Below are positions 8,660 to 15,727 of a stretch of DNA of 36,122 bases, one piece after another. Each line of letters begins with the position of its first letter. Within the stretch, counting starts at the first letter, position 1. The notes under the pieces are model-generated. The model was not told where the DNA came from. It saw only the letters and a program-made list of their open reading frames with translations, and ran no database searches. Where the stretch lies: positions 1 through 36,122 of the forward strand of contig JAHCKF010000003.1 in assembly GCA_026125925.1 (NCBI GenBank), in the 5' to 3' direction. A program made the position numbers and the translations under genes. The stretch is from Pseudolabrys sp. GTDB taxonomy: Bacteria; Pseudomonadota; Alphaproteobacteria; Rhizobiales; Xanthobacteraceae.

Positions 8660-9433
8660 ATGAGAACAATTCTTGCCGCCCTGATCCTTGCCGGTACCGC
8701 GGTCTCCGCGAGTTCCGAAACGGCTTTGTCAAAGCCGACCATCGTTCTCGTGCACGGCGCCTTCGCCGACTCGTCGAGTTGGGACGGCGTCATCACAATT
8801 CTAGAGAAAGACGGCTACCCGGTGGTGGCGGCCGCGAATCCGTTGCGCAGCGTGAAGGGCGACGCCGGTTATATCAGCGACGTGCTCTCAGGCATCAAGT
8901 CGCCCGTCGTCCTGGTCGGCCATTCCTACGGCGGCACGGTGATCAGCAATGCCGCCAATGGCCACGGCAACGTCAAGGCCCTCGTGTATGTCAGCGCCTT
9001 CGCGCCGGATGCCGGCGAAACTGCTGCCGGCCTCGCGGGTCAGTTTCCCGGCAGCACCTTGGGGCCGACACTTGCTCCGCCCGTCGCCCTCACCGGTGGC
9101 GGCGCGGATCTGTCGATCCAGCCCGACAAGTTTCGCGATCAGTTCGCCGCCGACGTGCCGCAAGCCCAAGCCGCATTGATGGCGGCCACGCAGAGACCAA
9201 TCACCGATGTTGCGCTGAATGAACCCGCGGGCGCGCCAGCCTGGAAAAACACCCCGTCCTGGTTCGTCTACGGCGACAAGGACAAGAACATCCCACCGCA
9301 GGCCAGTGCTTTCATGGCCGAGCGAGCTCGGGCCAAAGCGGTGGTCGTGATCAAGGGAGGATCGCACGTCACGATGGTCTCGCATCCCGATGTCGTGGCG
9401 ACGGTCATCGAACGCGCCGCTGCCGGCAAATAA
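8660..9433 (+). CDS. Exported alpha/beta hydrolase (serine nucleophile)
   Basis: This has 257 residues from the ATG at 8660, which has an AAAAGGAG RBS 7-8 bases upstream and begins a clear signal peptide (MRTILAALILAGTAVSASSE). The frame stays open much further upstream, but that part overlaps the P460 gene and is not coding. The hydrolase core shows VHGAFADSSSW (HG oxyanion motif near residue 32), nucleophile S89 in VGHSYGGTV, and a C-terminal His in GGSHVTMVSHP. This pattern matches small esterase/lipase-like alpha/beta hydrolases such as those annotated as pyrethroid-hydrolase or EstC-like. The substrate is unknown. It belongs to the same rightward run and is followed by the aldehyde dehydrogenase after 12 bases. 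Confidence 0.85.
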   Translation: MRTILAALILAGTAVSASSETALSKPTIVLVHGAFADSSSWDGVITILEKDGYPVVAAANPLRSVKGDAGYISDVLSGIKSPVVLVGHSYGGTVISNAANGHGNVKALVYVSAFAPDAGETAAGLAGQFPGSTLGPTLAPPVALTGGGADLSIQPDKFRDQFAADVPQAQAALMAATQRPITDVALNEPAGAPAWKNTPSWFVYGDKDKNIPPQASAFMAERARAKAVVVIKGGSHVTMVSHPDVVATVIERAAAGK

Positions 9434-9445
9434 GGGAGCAAGCAG

Positions 9446-10861
9446 ATGCATTCGATCGACACAGCCTATATCGACGGTGGTTTCGTTTCGGTGACGGGGA
9501 CGGAAACGCTCGATATTATCAATCCCACAACCGAGGCAAGAATCGGAACGCTGCGGCTTGGCAGCCGGGCAGATGCCAAGAGCGCGATCACGGCAGCTTG
9601 CCGAGCGCAAGCAACCCTATCGCGGAGCTCAAAAGCCGAACGCCTGGATATGCTGACGAGCCTCAAGGAGGCCGTCCTGCGCCGCTCCAACGATATCCGC
9701 GACGCGACGATTGAGGAGTATGGGGCGCCAACGAGCCGCGCCCGCTGGATCAGCCGCTATGCGTCGGATTGCTTCGGCATTTCAGCGGAAGCATTGGCCG
9801 ATTACGACTTCAGCCGCAAGATTGGCGATGCCACTGTGCTACTGGAGCCCGTCGGCGTCTCCGCGCTGATTGCACCATGGAACGCTGCCGCTGGCACGAT
9901 CTGCAGCAAGCTTGCGTCGGCGATCGCCGCTGGATGCGCCTCTGTGATCAAGCCGAGCGAATTGAGCGGCCTGCAGACGCAAGTTGTGGCTGAGGCCCTG
10001 CACAACGCCGATCTCCCTGCCGGCTTTTTCAATATCGTCAATGGCCGCGGCCATGACGTCGGCGACGAACTCTCCGTCAATCCAGATGTTGCCCGCATTT
10101 CCTTCACCGGCTCCACGGCAACCGGCAAGATCATCGCCCGTGCGGCGGTCGATACGATGAAGCGTGTCAGCCTGTCGCTGTCCGGAAAATCCGCATCGAT
10201 CATCCTCGACGACGCTGATTTTGCCACGGCCGTCCCGTTGGCCTTAAACGGCGGCTTCCAGAACAACGGCCAGGCCTGCATCGCCGGGAGCCGCATCCTG
10301 GTGCCACGGCACCGCATGGATGAAGCGACCGCGCTGGTTCGATCAGTGGTCGCGGGCCTTACGGTCGGAAATGCATCCGATCCTGCCACGGTCCTCGGGC
10401 CATTGGCGAGCGCCGCACAATACGAGCGCGTCCAACACTTCATCACTAAAGGGATTGAACAGGGTGCGGCCCTGCTCGCTGGTGGCCCAGGTCGACCGAA
10501 CGGGGTTGAGCGCGGCTATTTTGTCAAGCCGACCGTATTTGCGGAAGTCAGAAATGACATGGACATAGCCCGAGAAGAAATATTCGGCCCTGTCCTCTCG
10601 ATCATCCCTTATCGTGACGACCAGGAAGCAATCACGATAGCCAACGATTCAAAGTACGGTCTGCAAGCTTACGTCTTTTCAAGAGATCTGTTTCGAGCCC
10701 GACGTCTGGCCAAACAGCTTCGGGCGGGTTCGGTGCTCATCAACCGGATCGTGCCGGAGCTTCGCGCGCCCTTCGGCGGCGTCAAGCAATCCGGGGTTGG
10801 CCGGGAGTTCGGCGTATACGGCCTTGAGTCATTCCTTGAGCCGAAGACGGTCACTGAGTGA
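9446..10861 (+). CDS. Aldehyde dehydrogenase family protein lacking the general-base glutamate
   Basis: This has 471 residues, normal for an NAD(P)-dependent ALDH. Cofactor-binding landmarks are present: APWNAAAGTICSKLASAIAA, then the VIKPSE lysine and FTGSTATGK. The catalytic cysteine is C278 in NNGQACIAGSR, and EEIFGPVLSI is intact. The residue 34 positions before the cysteine, normally the general-base Glu (E268 to C302 spacing in ALDH2), is S244 in VSLSLSGKSAS; the codon is TCG at 10175-10177. The protein may therefore be slow in acyl-enzyme hydrolysis, may use another base, or may transfer the acyl group to another acceptor. It is the last gene of the run, 12 bases after the hydrolase gene, with GGGAG as RBS. 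It could oxidise aldehydes from lipid peroxidation, which is inference from context. Confidence 0.88.
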   Translation: MHSIDTAYIDGGFVSVTGTETLDIINPTTEARIGTLRLGSRADAKSAITAACRAQATLSRSSKAERLDMLTSLKEAVLRRSNDIRDATIEEYGAPTSRARWISRYASDCFGISAEALADYDFSRKIGDATVLLEPVGVSALIAPWNAAAGTICSKLASAIAAGCASVIKPSELSGLQTQVVAEALHNADLPAGFFNIVNGRGHDVGDELSVNPDVARISFTGSTATGKIIARAAVDTMKRVSLSLSGKSASIILDDADFATAVPLALNGGFQNNGQACIAGSRILVPRHRMDEATALVRSVVAGLTVGNASDPATVLGPLASAAQYERVQHFITKGIEQGAALLAGGPGRPNGVERGYFVKPTVFAEVRNDMDIAREEIFGPVLSIIPYRDDQEAITIANDSKYGLQAYVFSRDLFRARRLAKQLRAGSVLINRIVPELRAPFGGVKQSGVGREFGVYGLESFLEPKTVTE

Positions 10862-11222
10862 GAATAACCACCCATGCTCACGCGCCTCTCCCACAAGACA
10901 CAGCATGGCAATGCATTAGGGATAGTCGACCGCCACACGCCTCGAGGGACAGCACATTCGAAAACCGAGGCGGCAAACGGACGTCGTCGAGCCAAACGCG
11001 GCGGCCAGAAATGAAATCGGTAAGACGGCGCCGGGAATCGCGCCGGTAAGTACTGTGTTTATTGATTTGTCCGCGTGGGCGCCACCCCCTCCATCATGGG
11101 TGCGATGAAGAAATGGCGATTCCTTGAAATCCATTTTCGGTCGTTTTCAGGCCCTTCAGACATATATTCGCACGACCGTTCGACTGTTTCGGCGACCACA
11201 ACGATGATCACATCTCTGCTGT
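10862..11222. other. 361-base intergenic region between convergent genes
   Basis: It lies between the stop of the aldehyde dehydrogenase gene and the stop of the gntR-type gene. A weak hairpin (CGGCGC 11026-11031 with GCGCCG 11040-11045) might end transcription. Open frames exist on both strands, but they show no start signals or recognisable domains. One leftward frame (about 10916-11134) contains a short stretch (NTVLTGAIPGAVLPI) that faintly recalls permease helices and could be a gene remnant. I see no firm gene here. Base composition is less GC-rich from about 11045 to 11220. Confidence 0.4.
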
Positions 11223-11978
11223 TTATCGAGCGCCTGCCGGAGTGACCATAACATGTGCCTCCTGACGGGTCAGCGAATTCACCAGAGATGATTTGATGCC
11301 GGCAATATGCTCGCGCATCAAGGCCTCGGCGCGATGCGTCTCCCGAGAAAGGATGGCTTCGTAGATGCGGTGATGGTCGTCGTGGCGACGGCGAACGTTA
11401 CGATGCTCGAAGGCGACGATGTTGCGGTTCGACGACACCGGCACGTGGTGGCAGATGCGGATCATCTCGCCAAGCATGCGGTTCTTGGCGGCGCCGAGAA
11501 TGGTGTCGTGGAAATTGCCGTTGATGATGCGGTAGCGCGACATGTCGCCGGTTTCGAAAATGCCCTTGTTGAGCAGCGCATCGCCATCCGCGAGCGCCCG
11601 CTCAATGACGTCGCGATCCTGATCGGTGAGGCCTCGCTCGGCCGCAAAGCGGGTGGCCAGCCCTTCGAGCTGGGCGCGAATATCATAGGCATCGACGATC
11701 TCGGACAGCGGGAAGGTGCGAACCAGGAAACCGCGGTTGGGCACGTAGTCCAGAAGCCCCTCACCCGCGAGCGCCTGTAACGCGGCGCGCACCGGCGTAC
11801 GCGACACATCCATCATCTGGCTGAGGCGCACTTCGTTGAGGCGAACGCCAGTCGCGATTTCGCCGCCCAGAATCGCTTCGCGAATCCGGTCGGTGACCGA
11901 GAGCGCGCTGCGTCCGTCGCGGATCGCTCCCGACAGTTCAGTGTCACGCGCGGTGCGTTCGAGCGGTTCGTCCGACAT
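11223..11978 (-). CDS. GntR/FadR-type transcriptional regulator (FCD domain)
   Basis: This has 251 residues from the ATG at 11978, chosen because GGAGG sits 7 bases upstream. An in-frame ATG at 12038 would add 20 unrelated residues and lies inside the probable operator region. The N-terminal winged helix runs from about residue 24 to 90: VTDRIREAILGGEIATG, LSQMMDVSRTPVRAALQAL, GLLDYVPNRGFLVR. The C-terminal all-helical FCD domain carries the metal/ligand histidines (NGNFHDTILGAA, the HDDHH cluster and MREHIAGIK). These proteins bind short palindromes near their own gene and the divergent operon and release them on binding an organic acid or related effector. It faces away from the hydrolase/transporter operon starting at 12234 and is the likely local regulator of that pathway. 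Confidence 0.92.
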   Translation of the reverse strand: MSDEPLERTARDTELSGAIRDGRSALSVTDRIREAILGGEIATGVRLNEVRLSQMMDVSRTPVRAALQALAGEGLLDYVPNRGFLVRTFPLSEIVDAYDIRAQLEGLATRFAAERGLTDQDRDVIERALADGDALLNKGIFETGDMSRYRIINGNFHDTILGAAKNRMLGEMIRICHHVPVSSNRNIVAFEHRNVRRRHDDHHRIYEAILSRETHRAEALMREHIAGIKSSLVNSLTRQEAHVMVTPAGAR

Positions 11979-12031
11979 CTGGTTGCCTCCGGCACAATTG
12001 ATACCTGCAGTCGGCGCAGCATCAAGCCCTA

Positions 12032-12043
12032 AGTGCATACACT
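12032..12043. promoter_or_regulatory. Candidate GntR operator: AGTG-CATA-CACT
   Basis: A 12-base element AGTGCATACACT has perfect 4-bp arms around CATA. It is 54 bases upstream of the gntR-type start codon and about 190 bases upstream of the divergent operon start. Position and symmetry fit a GntR/FCD binding site. A related GCATACA occurs at 12091-12097. Confidence 0.35.
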
Positions 12044-12103
12044 ATTTGACGGCTAGCCACTATCCACCAAGGGCAGCATCTTCAAAGACCGCATACAAAC
12101 TGA

Positions 12104-12142
12104 ATTTTTGCAGTGCATCTAAATTGAGCGTGCTGCAAAAAT
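12104..12142. repeat. 10-bp perfect inverted repeat upstream of the catabolic operon
   Basis: ATTTTTGCAG (12104-12113) and CTGCAAAAAT (12133-12142) are perfect inverted arms around a 19-base centre, in the 255-base gap between the divergent gntR-type gene and the hydrolase operon. The arm-to-arm distance of 29 bases (nearly three helical turns) would suit two protein dimers on one DNA face. It could also form an RNA hairpin in a leader about 90 bases before the start codon at 12234. Confidence 0.55.
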
Positions 12143-12233
12143 GTGAGCCATTCACAAAAGTGTATTCATTTTCTCTTGACTCGTCCCGCTCCGGATTCAA
12201 CGATCCCACATTCATTCTTTTAAGCGAAATGAC

Positions 12234-13460
12234 ATGGCAGCCGACGACACCATCGATCAGATCACTGCGGACCGCTCGGCCCATTACGAGCCGTTCGGCT
12301 GGCATCACTGGCCGGAACACCCCTGGCTCTCCTATCAATTCCGCCGCGGGCTCGGCGAAACGCAGGAAGGCGGCGGCGCCGTCAGCGAAGTGTTTCAGGC
12401 CGCCAGCCGCATGATCCCCGGCGATCTGGAAAGCTGGCACACCGAGTGGATGCGGATCGCCGACCGCAACTGGCAGCGCGGCCTCGACGAGGAAAAAGCC
12501 GGGCATATCCGCACCGCGATGAACTGCTTCCTGCGCGCCGCCGACTACTACCGGCAGGCCGAATTCCACCTCGAGCCAACCGACCCGCGCCGGCTGCCGA
12601 CCTTCGAGAAGATGGAAGCCTGCTCGCAGAAATTCCTCGCCCGGCTGAACCCGCCCGGCATCGCCGTCGACATTCCTTACGAGCCCGGCAAGCCGATCTG
12701 CGGCTATTTCGTGCGCGCCCCCTTCCCCGGCGAGAGGCTGCCCGTACTGATCTGCATGGGCGGCCTCGATTCCATCAAGGACGAGATGTGGTTCATGCAG
12801 GCCCACGGCTGCCTGCAGCGCGGCATCTCGGTCCTGATGATCGACGGCCCCGGCCAGGGCGGCACGCTGCGCCGCCACGGCATCGTCAGCCGCCACGACA
12901 CCGAAGTGCCGATCGGCAAGTGCATCGACTGGCTGCTGACCCGCGACGACGTCGATCCCAAGCGCATCGCCGTCTGCGGCTCCAGCATGGGCGGCTACTA
13001 CGCCGCGCGCGCCGCCTGCTACGAGCCGCGCCTCGCCGCCGCCATCTCGCACGGCGCGATCTGGTCGCTGCCGGAGATGTGGGGCAACAAGGGCGACGAT
13101 TTCGGCCTCGCCATGCACATCCGCTGGGTCATGGGCGTAAAGACGATGGCCGAAGCGCACAAGAAGATGGAGCCCTTCACCCTCGAAGGGCACCTCAAGA
13201 ACATGAAGTGCCCCTACCTCGTGCTGCACGGCGGCCACGACGTGCTCACGGTCAAGGCGGCGACGCAGACCTATGACAGCGCCATCGCCAACGGCGTCGA
13301 CGCGACCTTGCGCATTCTCAGCGTCGAGGAGACCGGCGCCGAGCACTGCCAGCATGACAATCCCACCATCGGCCAGGAAGTCCTCTGCGACTGGCTGGCC
13401 GACAAATTCGGCATTGATCAGGAAGCGCTGCTGAAGCGCTCCTGGAACCCGCTGATCTAA
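12234..13460 (+). CDS. FrsA-like alpha/beta hydrolase
   Basis: This has 408 residues. A helical N-terminal half (about residues 60-145, including RIADRNWQRGLDEEKAGHI) precedes an alpha/beta-hydrolase domain. The catalytic set is visible: S251 in VCGSSMGGYYAARAA, an Asp in LHGGHDVLTV, and a His in the GAEHCQHDN segment near the C-terminus. This layout matches the FrsA/DUF1100-like group, which includes 2,6-dihydroxypseudooxynicotine hydrolase, a C-C bond-cleaving enzyme of nicotine breakdown, as well as esterases and peptidase-like members. The start has only a weak RBS, but the upstream ATG at 12229 is out of frame. It is first in the operon, 9 bases before the cysteine hydrolase gene, so it likely acts in the same pathway. 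Substrate unknown. Confidence 0.85.
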   Translation: MAADDTIDQITADRSAHYEPFGWHHWPEHPWLSYQFRRGLGETQEGGGAVSEVFQAASRMIPGDLESWHTEWMRIADRNWQRGLDEEKAGHIRTAMNCFLRAADYYRQAEFHLEPTDPRRLPTFEKMEACSQKFLARLNPPGIAVDIPYEPGKPICGYFVRAPFPGERLPVLICMGGLDSIKDEMWFMQAHGCLQRGISVLMIDGPGQGGTLRRHGIVSRHDTEVPIGKCIDWLLTRDDVDPKRIAVCGSSMGGYYAARAACYEPRLAAAISHGAIWSLPEMWGNKGDDFGLAMHIRWVMGVKTMAEAHKKMEPFTLEGHLKNMKCPYLVLHGGHDVLTVKAATQTYDSAIANGVDATLRILSVEETGAEHCQHDNPTIGQEVLCDWLADKFGIDQEALLKRSWNPLI

Positions 13461-13469
13461 AGGCTGACG

Positions 13470-14114
13470 ATGATAAAAGGTCTAGAGAACGCGCGCCCCG
13501 GCATCATCGCCATCGACCTGCACCGCGGTCATCTCGACCCGGCGGTCGCGACCATGCCGCTCGATGCGGAGGCCGCCCGAAAGGTCGTCGCCGCCAACGC
13601 CGCCTTCTTCAGGAAAGCGCGGGCGGCCGGCATTCCGGTTTTCCATTGCCTCGCGACCTATCGCGACTCCGATGAGATCGCATCCAACCCGGCCTGGCGT
13701 GCCCGCGCCGCCGATCCGAACAATCCGCGCAAGAACGTGCTCAAGCACAACATCATCGGCATGCCCGGGTGCGAGGTGATGCCGGAGGTGTACGAGACCG
13801 GCGACTTCGTCGTCGACGCCAAGAAGCGCTACGACTGCTTCATCGCCACCGATCTCGACCTCAGCCTGCGCTCGCACGGCGTCGATACGGTGCTGATCAC
13901 CGGCGTCAACACCAATTCCTGCGTCATGGCCACCGCCACGGCCGCCTGCTGCCGCGATTACGCGACCGTCGTCGTCTCCGACTGCGTCGATACGATGGAC
14001 GGCCCGGAGTTGCACGCGGCCGCGCTGCGCGTCATCGGCACCGCATTCGGCCAGGTCGCCACCGCCGAAGAGCTGATCGCCGCGCTCGCGCCCGCCGCAC
14101 AGCGCCGCGCCTGA
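13470..14114 (+). CDS. Isochorismatase-like cysteine hydrolase
   Basis: This has 214 residues with the full cysteine-hydrolase triad: D16 (AIDLHRGHLD), K118 (VVDAKKRYDCF) and C151 (TGVNTNSCVMATATAAC), including the usual bend before the nucleophile. The family includes nicotinamidase, N-carbamoylsarcosine amidase, ureidoacrylate amidase RutB, maleamate amidohydrolase, biuret hydrolase and triuret hydrolase. The common reaction is hydrolysis of an amide or carbamoyl C-N bond with release of ammonia (and CO2 for carbamoyl groups). Among the other C-N hydrolases of this operon, an amidase or ureidohydrolase role is more likely than isochorismate cleavage. The start follows the upstream stop by 9 bases, with AAAGG as RBS. 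Confidence 0.88.
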   Translation: MIKGLENARPGIIAIDLHRGHLDPAVATMPLDAEAARKVVAANAAFFRKARAAGIPVFHCLATYRDSDEIASNPAWRARAADPNNPRKNVLKHNIIGMPGCEVMPEVYETGDFVVDAKKRYDCFIATDLDLSLRSHGVDTVLITGVNTNSCVMATATAACCRDYATVVVSDCVDTMDGPELHAAALRVIGTAFGQVATAEELIAALAPAAQRRA

Positions 14115-14124
14115 GGAGGATGAA

Positions 14125-15024
14125 ATGACACAGCCGATGATCCCGCGCGAGCGCACGGAATTTTCCGCGATCGTCGATCGCCCGCCGCTCAAGCTGCCCG
14201 GCAACAACCGCATCGTCATCTGGACCATCGTCAATTACGAGGTCTGGGACATTTCCAAGCCGATGGCGCGGCAGGTGATCCCGGCGCCGACCGGCGTGCC
14301 GCTGCTGCCCGACGTGCCGAACTGGAGCTGGCACGAATACGGCATGCGGGTCGGCTGCTGGCGCTTCTTCGACCTCTTCAAGAAGCTCGGTATCCGACCG
14401 ACCCTCTCGATCAATGCACGAGTCTGCGAGGACTATCCGCGCGTGGCCCAAGAGGCCAAGGACCTCGGCTGGGAGTTCATGGGACACGCCTATGAGCAGG
14501 GGCCGATCCACAAGGACCCCGATCAGAAAGCGATGATTCATCGCAGCATGGATGTGATCGAGAAGTTCACCGGCAAGCGCCCGGTCGGCTGGCTCGGACC
14601 GGGCCTGACGCAGACCCTTGAAACGCCGGATAACCTCACCGCCGCAGGCGTCAAATATATCGGCGACTGGGTCTATGACGACGAACCGACCGTCATCAAG
14701 ACGACCAACGGACCGCTGGTCACCCTGCCCTACACCGTGGAGCTCAACGACATCCCGATGATGATGGTCCAGCACCACGAGAGCGACCATCTCTACAAGC
14801 GCGCGGTGGAGTCGTTCAACACGCTCTACGAGGAGGGCAAGGACCGCGCCAAGATCATGGCGATCGCCATTCACCCGTACATCAGCGGCCAGCCGTTCCG
14901 TATCAAGGCGCTGCGGGACATCTACGACTACGTCAACAAGTTCGACGGCGTGCTGCACTGGAACGGCGAAGAGATCTACAACTGGTATCGCGGCATTAAC
15001 CCCGCGCTGGGAGGCTCGAAGTGA
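14125..15024 (+). CDS. PuuE-like polysaccharide-deacetylase-family hydrolase, copy 1
   Basis: This has 299 residues. It has the NodB-like deacetylase fold in the version seen in allantoinase PuuE and its relatives: RPPLKLPGNNRIVIW at the start, WSWHEYGMRVG near residue 70, WEFMGHAYEQGPIH near 114, GKRPVGWLGPGL near 151, and a C-terminal IAIHPYISGQPFR and WNGEEIYNWYRG. Relatives hydrolyse cyclic amides or ureides (allantoin to allantoate) and related C-N bonds. A second copy (15728-16606) shares these blocks and is clearly paralogous. The start has a strong GAGGAGG RBS, and the stop overlaps the next start (GTGA at 15021-15024), so the two genes are translationally coupled. Cytoplasmic: no signal peptide. 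Confidence 0.87.
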   Translation: MTQPMIPRERTEFSAIVDRPPLKLPGNNRIVIWTIVNYEVWDISKPMARQVIPAPTGVPLLPDVPNWSWHEYGMRVGCWRFFDLFKKLGIRPTLSINARVCEDYPRVAQEAKDLGWEFMGHAYEQGPIHKDPDQKAMIHRSMDVIEKFTGKRPVGWLGPGLTQTLETPDNLTAAGVKYIGDWVYDDEPTVIKTTNGPLVTLPYTVELNDIPMMMVQHHESDHLYKRAVESFNTLYEEGKDRAKIMAIAIHPYISGQPFRIKALRDIYDYVNKFDGVLHWNGEEIYNWYRGINPALGGSK

Positions 15025-15725
15025 ACGCACCGGCGCACAATTTCCCGGCGGTCGAAGAAACCGTCGTGCCGGTTACCGGCGGCGGCTCCTATCCGGTGCG
15101 GCGGATCTATTGCGTCGGGCGCAACTACGTCTCGCACATTCGCGAGATGAAGGAAGCCGACGAACGCGATCCGCCGTTCTTCTTTCAAAAGCCGCGCGAC
15201 AGTATCGTCGGGGACGGGGCCGAGGTGCCCTACCCGCCGATGACGGCGGACTTCCAGTATGAAGTCGAACTCGTGGTCGCCATCGGCAAAGGCGGCCGCA
15301 ACATCGACCCGGCGAATGGTCTCGATCACGTCTGGGGTTATGCGGTCGGCATCGACCTCACCCGCCGCGATCGCCAGCGCGATGCGCGCGACCTGCAACT
15401 GCCCTGGGAAGTCGGCAAGAGCTTCGACCGGTCGGCGCCCTGCGGGGCCCTCCATCCGGCCGCTTCGGTCGGACACCTCGCGAGCGGCGCAATCACCTTG
15501 TCGGTCAACGGGCAAGAGCATCAGCGCGGCGACCTGCGCGAGATGATCTGGAACGTTCCGGAAATCGTGGCGCAGCTATCAAAGCAGGTGACGCTCGCCA
15601 CCGGCGACCTCATCTTCACCGGCACGCCGGCCGGGGTCGGCCCGGTCGTCGCCGGAGACCGCATCGAAGCGACTGTCGAAGGCCTTGCGCCCCTGACCAT
15701 CACCATAGGCCCGCCGGAGAAATAA
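15021..15725 (+). CDS. Fumarylacetoacetate hydrolase (FAH) family protein
   Basis: This has 234 residues, the size of single-domain FAH-family enzymes. The signature elements are RIYCVGRNYVSHIREM, PPFFFQKPRDSIVGDG, the acidic metal-binding part in FQYEVELVVAIGKGG, and the C-terminal TGDLIFTGTPAGVGPV. The fold binds Mg/Ca and catalyses hydrolysis of C-C bonds in diketo acids (fumarylpyruvate, fumarylacetoacetate), decarboxylation or hydration. Members of this length with the IYCVGRNY start are often named fumarylpyruvate hydrolase. It begins with GTG overlapping the preceding stop and is embedded between the two PuuE-like paralogs, which suggests that it works on a carbon skeleton released or opened by them. 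Exact reaction unknown. Confidence 0.88.
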   Translation: MNAPAHNFPAVEETVVPVTGGGSYPVRRIYCVGRNYVSHIREMKEADERDPPFFFQKPRDSIVGDGAEVPYPPMTADFQYEVELVVAIGKGGRNIDPANGLDHVWGYAVGIDLTRRDRQRDARDLQLPWEVGKSFDRSAPCGALHPAASVGHLASGAITLSVNGQEHQRGDLREMIWNVPEIVAQLSKQVTLATGDLIFTGTPAGVGPVVAGDRIEATVEGLAPLTITIGPPEK

Positions 15726-15727
15726 CC

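Noticed and set aside
11979..12038. Start of the GntR-type regulator at 12038
   Set aside because: It has no RBS, would add an unrelated N-terminal stretch and would cover the AGTG-CATA-CACT element; GGAGG lies 7 bases before the ATG at 11978.
12105..12142. Riboswitch or attenuator leader before the hydrolase operon
   Set aside because: Only one stem can be drawn and there is no recognisable aptamer or T-tract terminator; kept as an inverted repeat or operator candidate instead.
12060..13355. Long leftward open frame of 431 codons opposite the FrsA-like hydrolase gene
   Set aside because: It is an antisense shadow of a high-GC gene, rich in His/Ala/Gly/Arg without any domain. Similar shadows oppose the FAH, LivM, binding-protein and KdpD genes.
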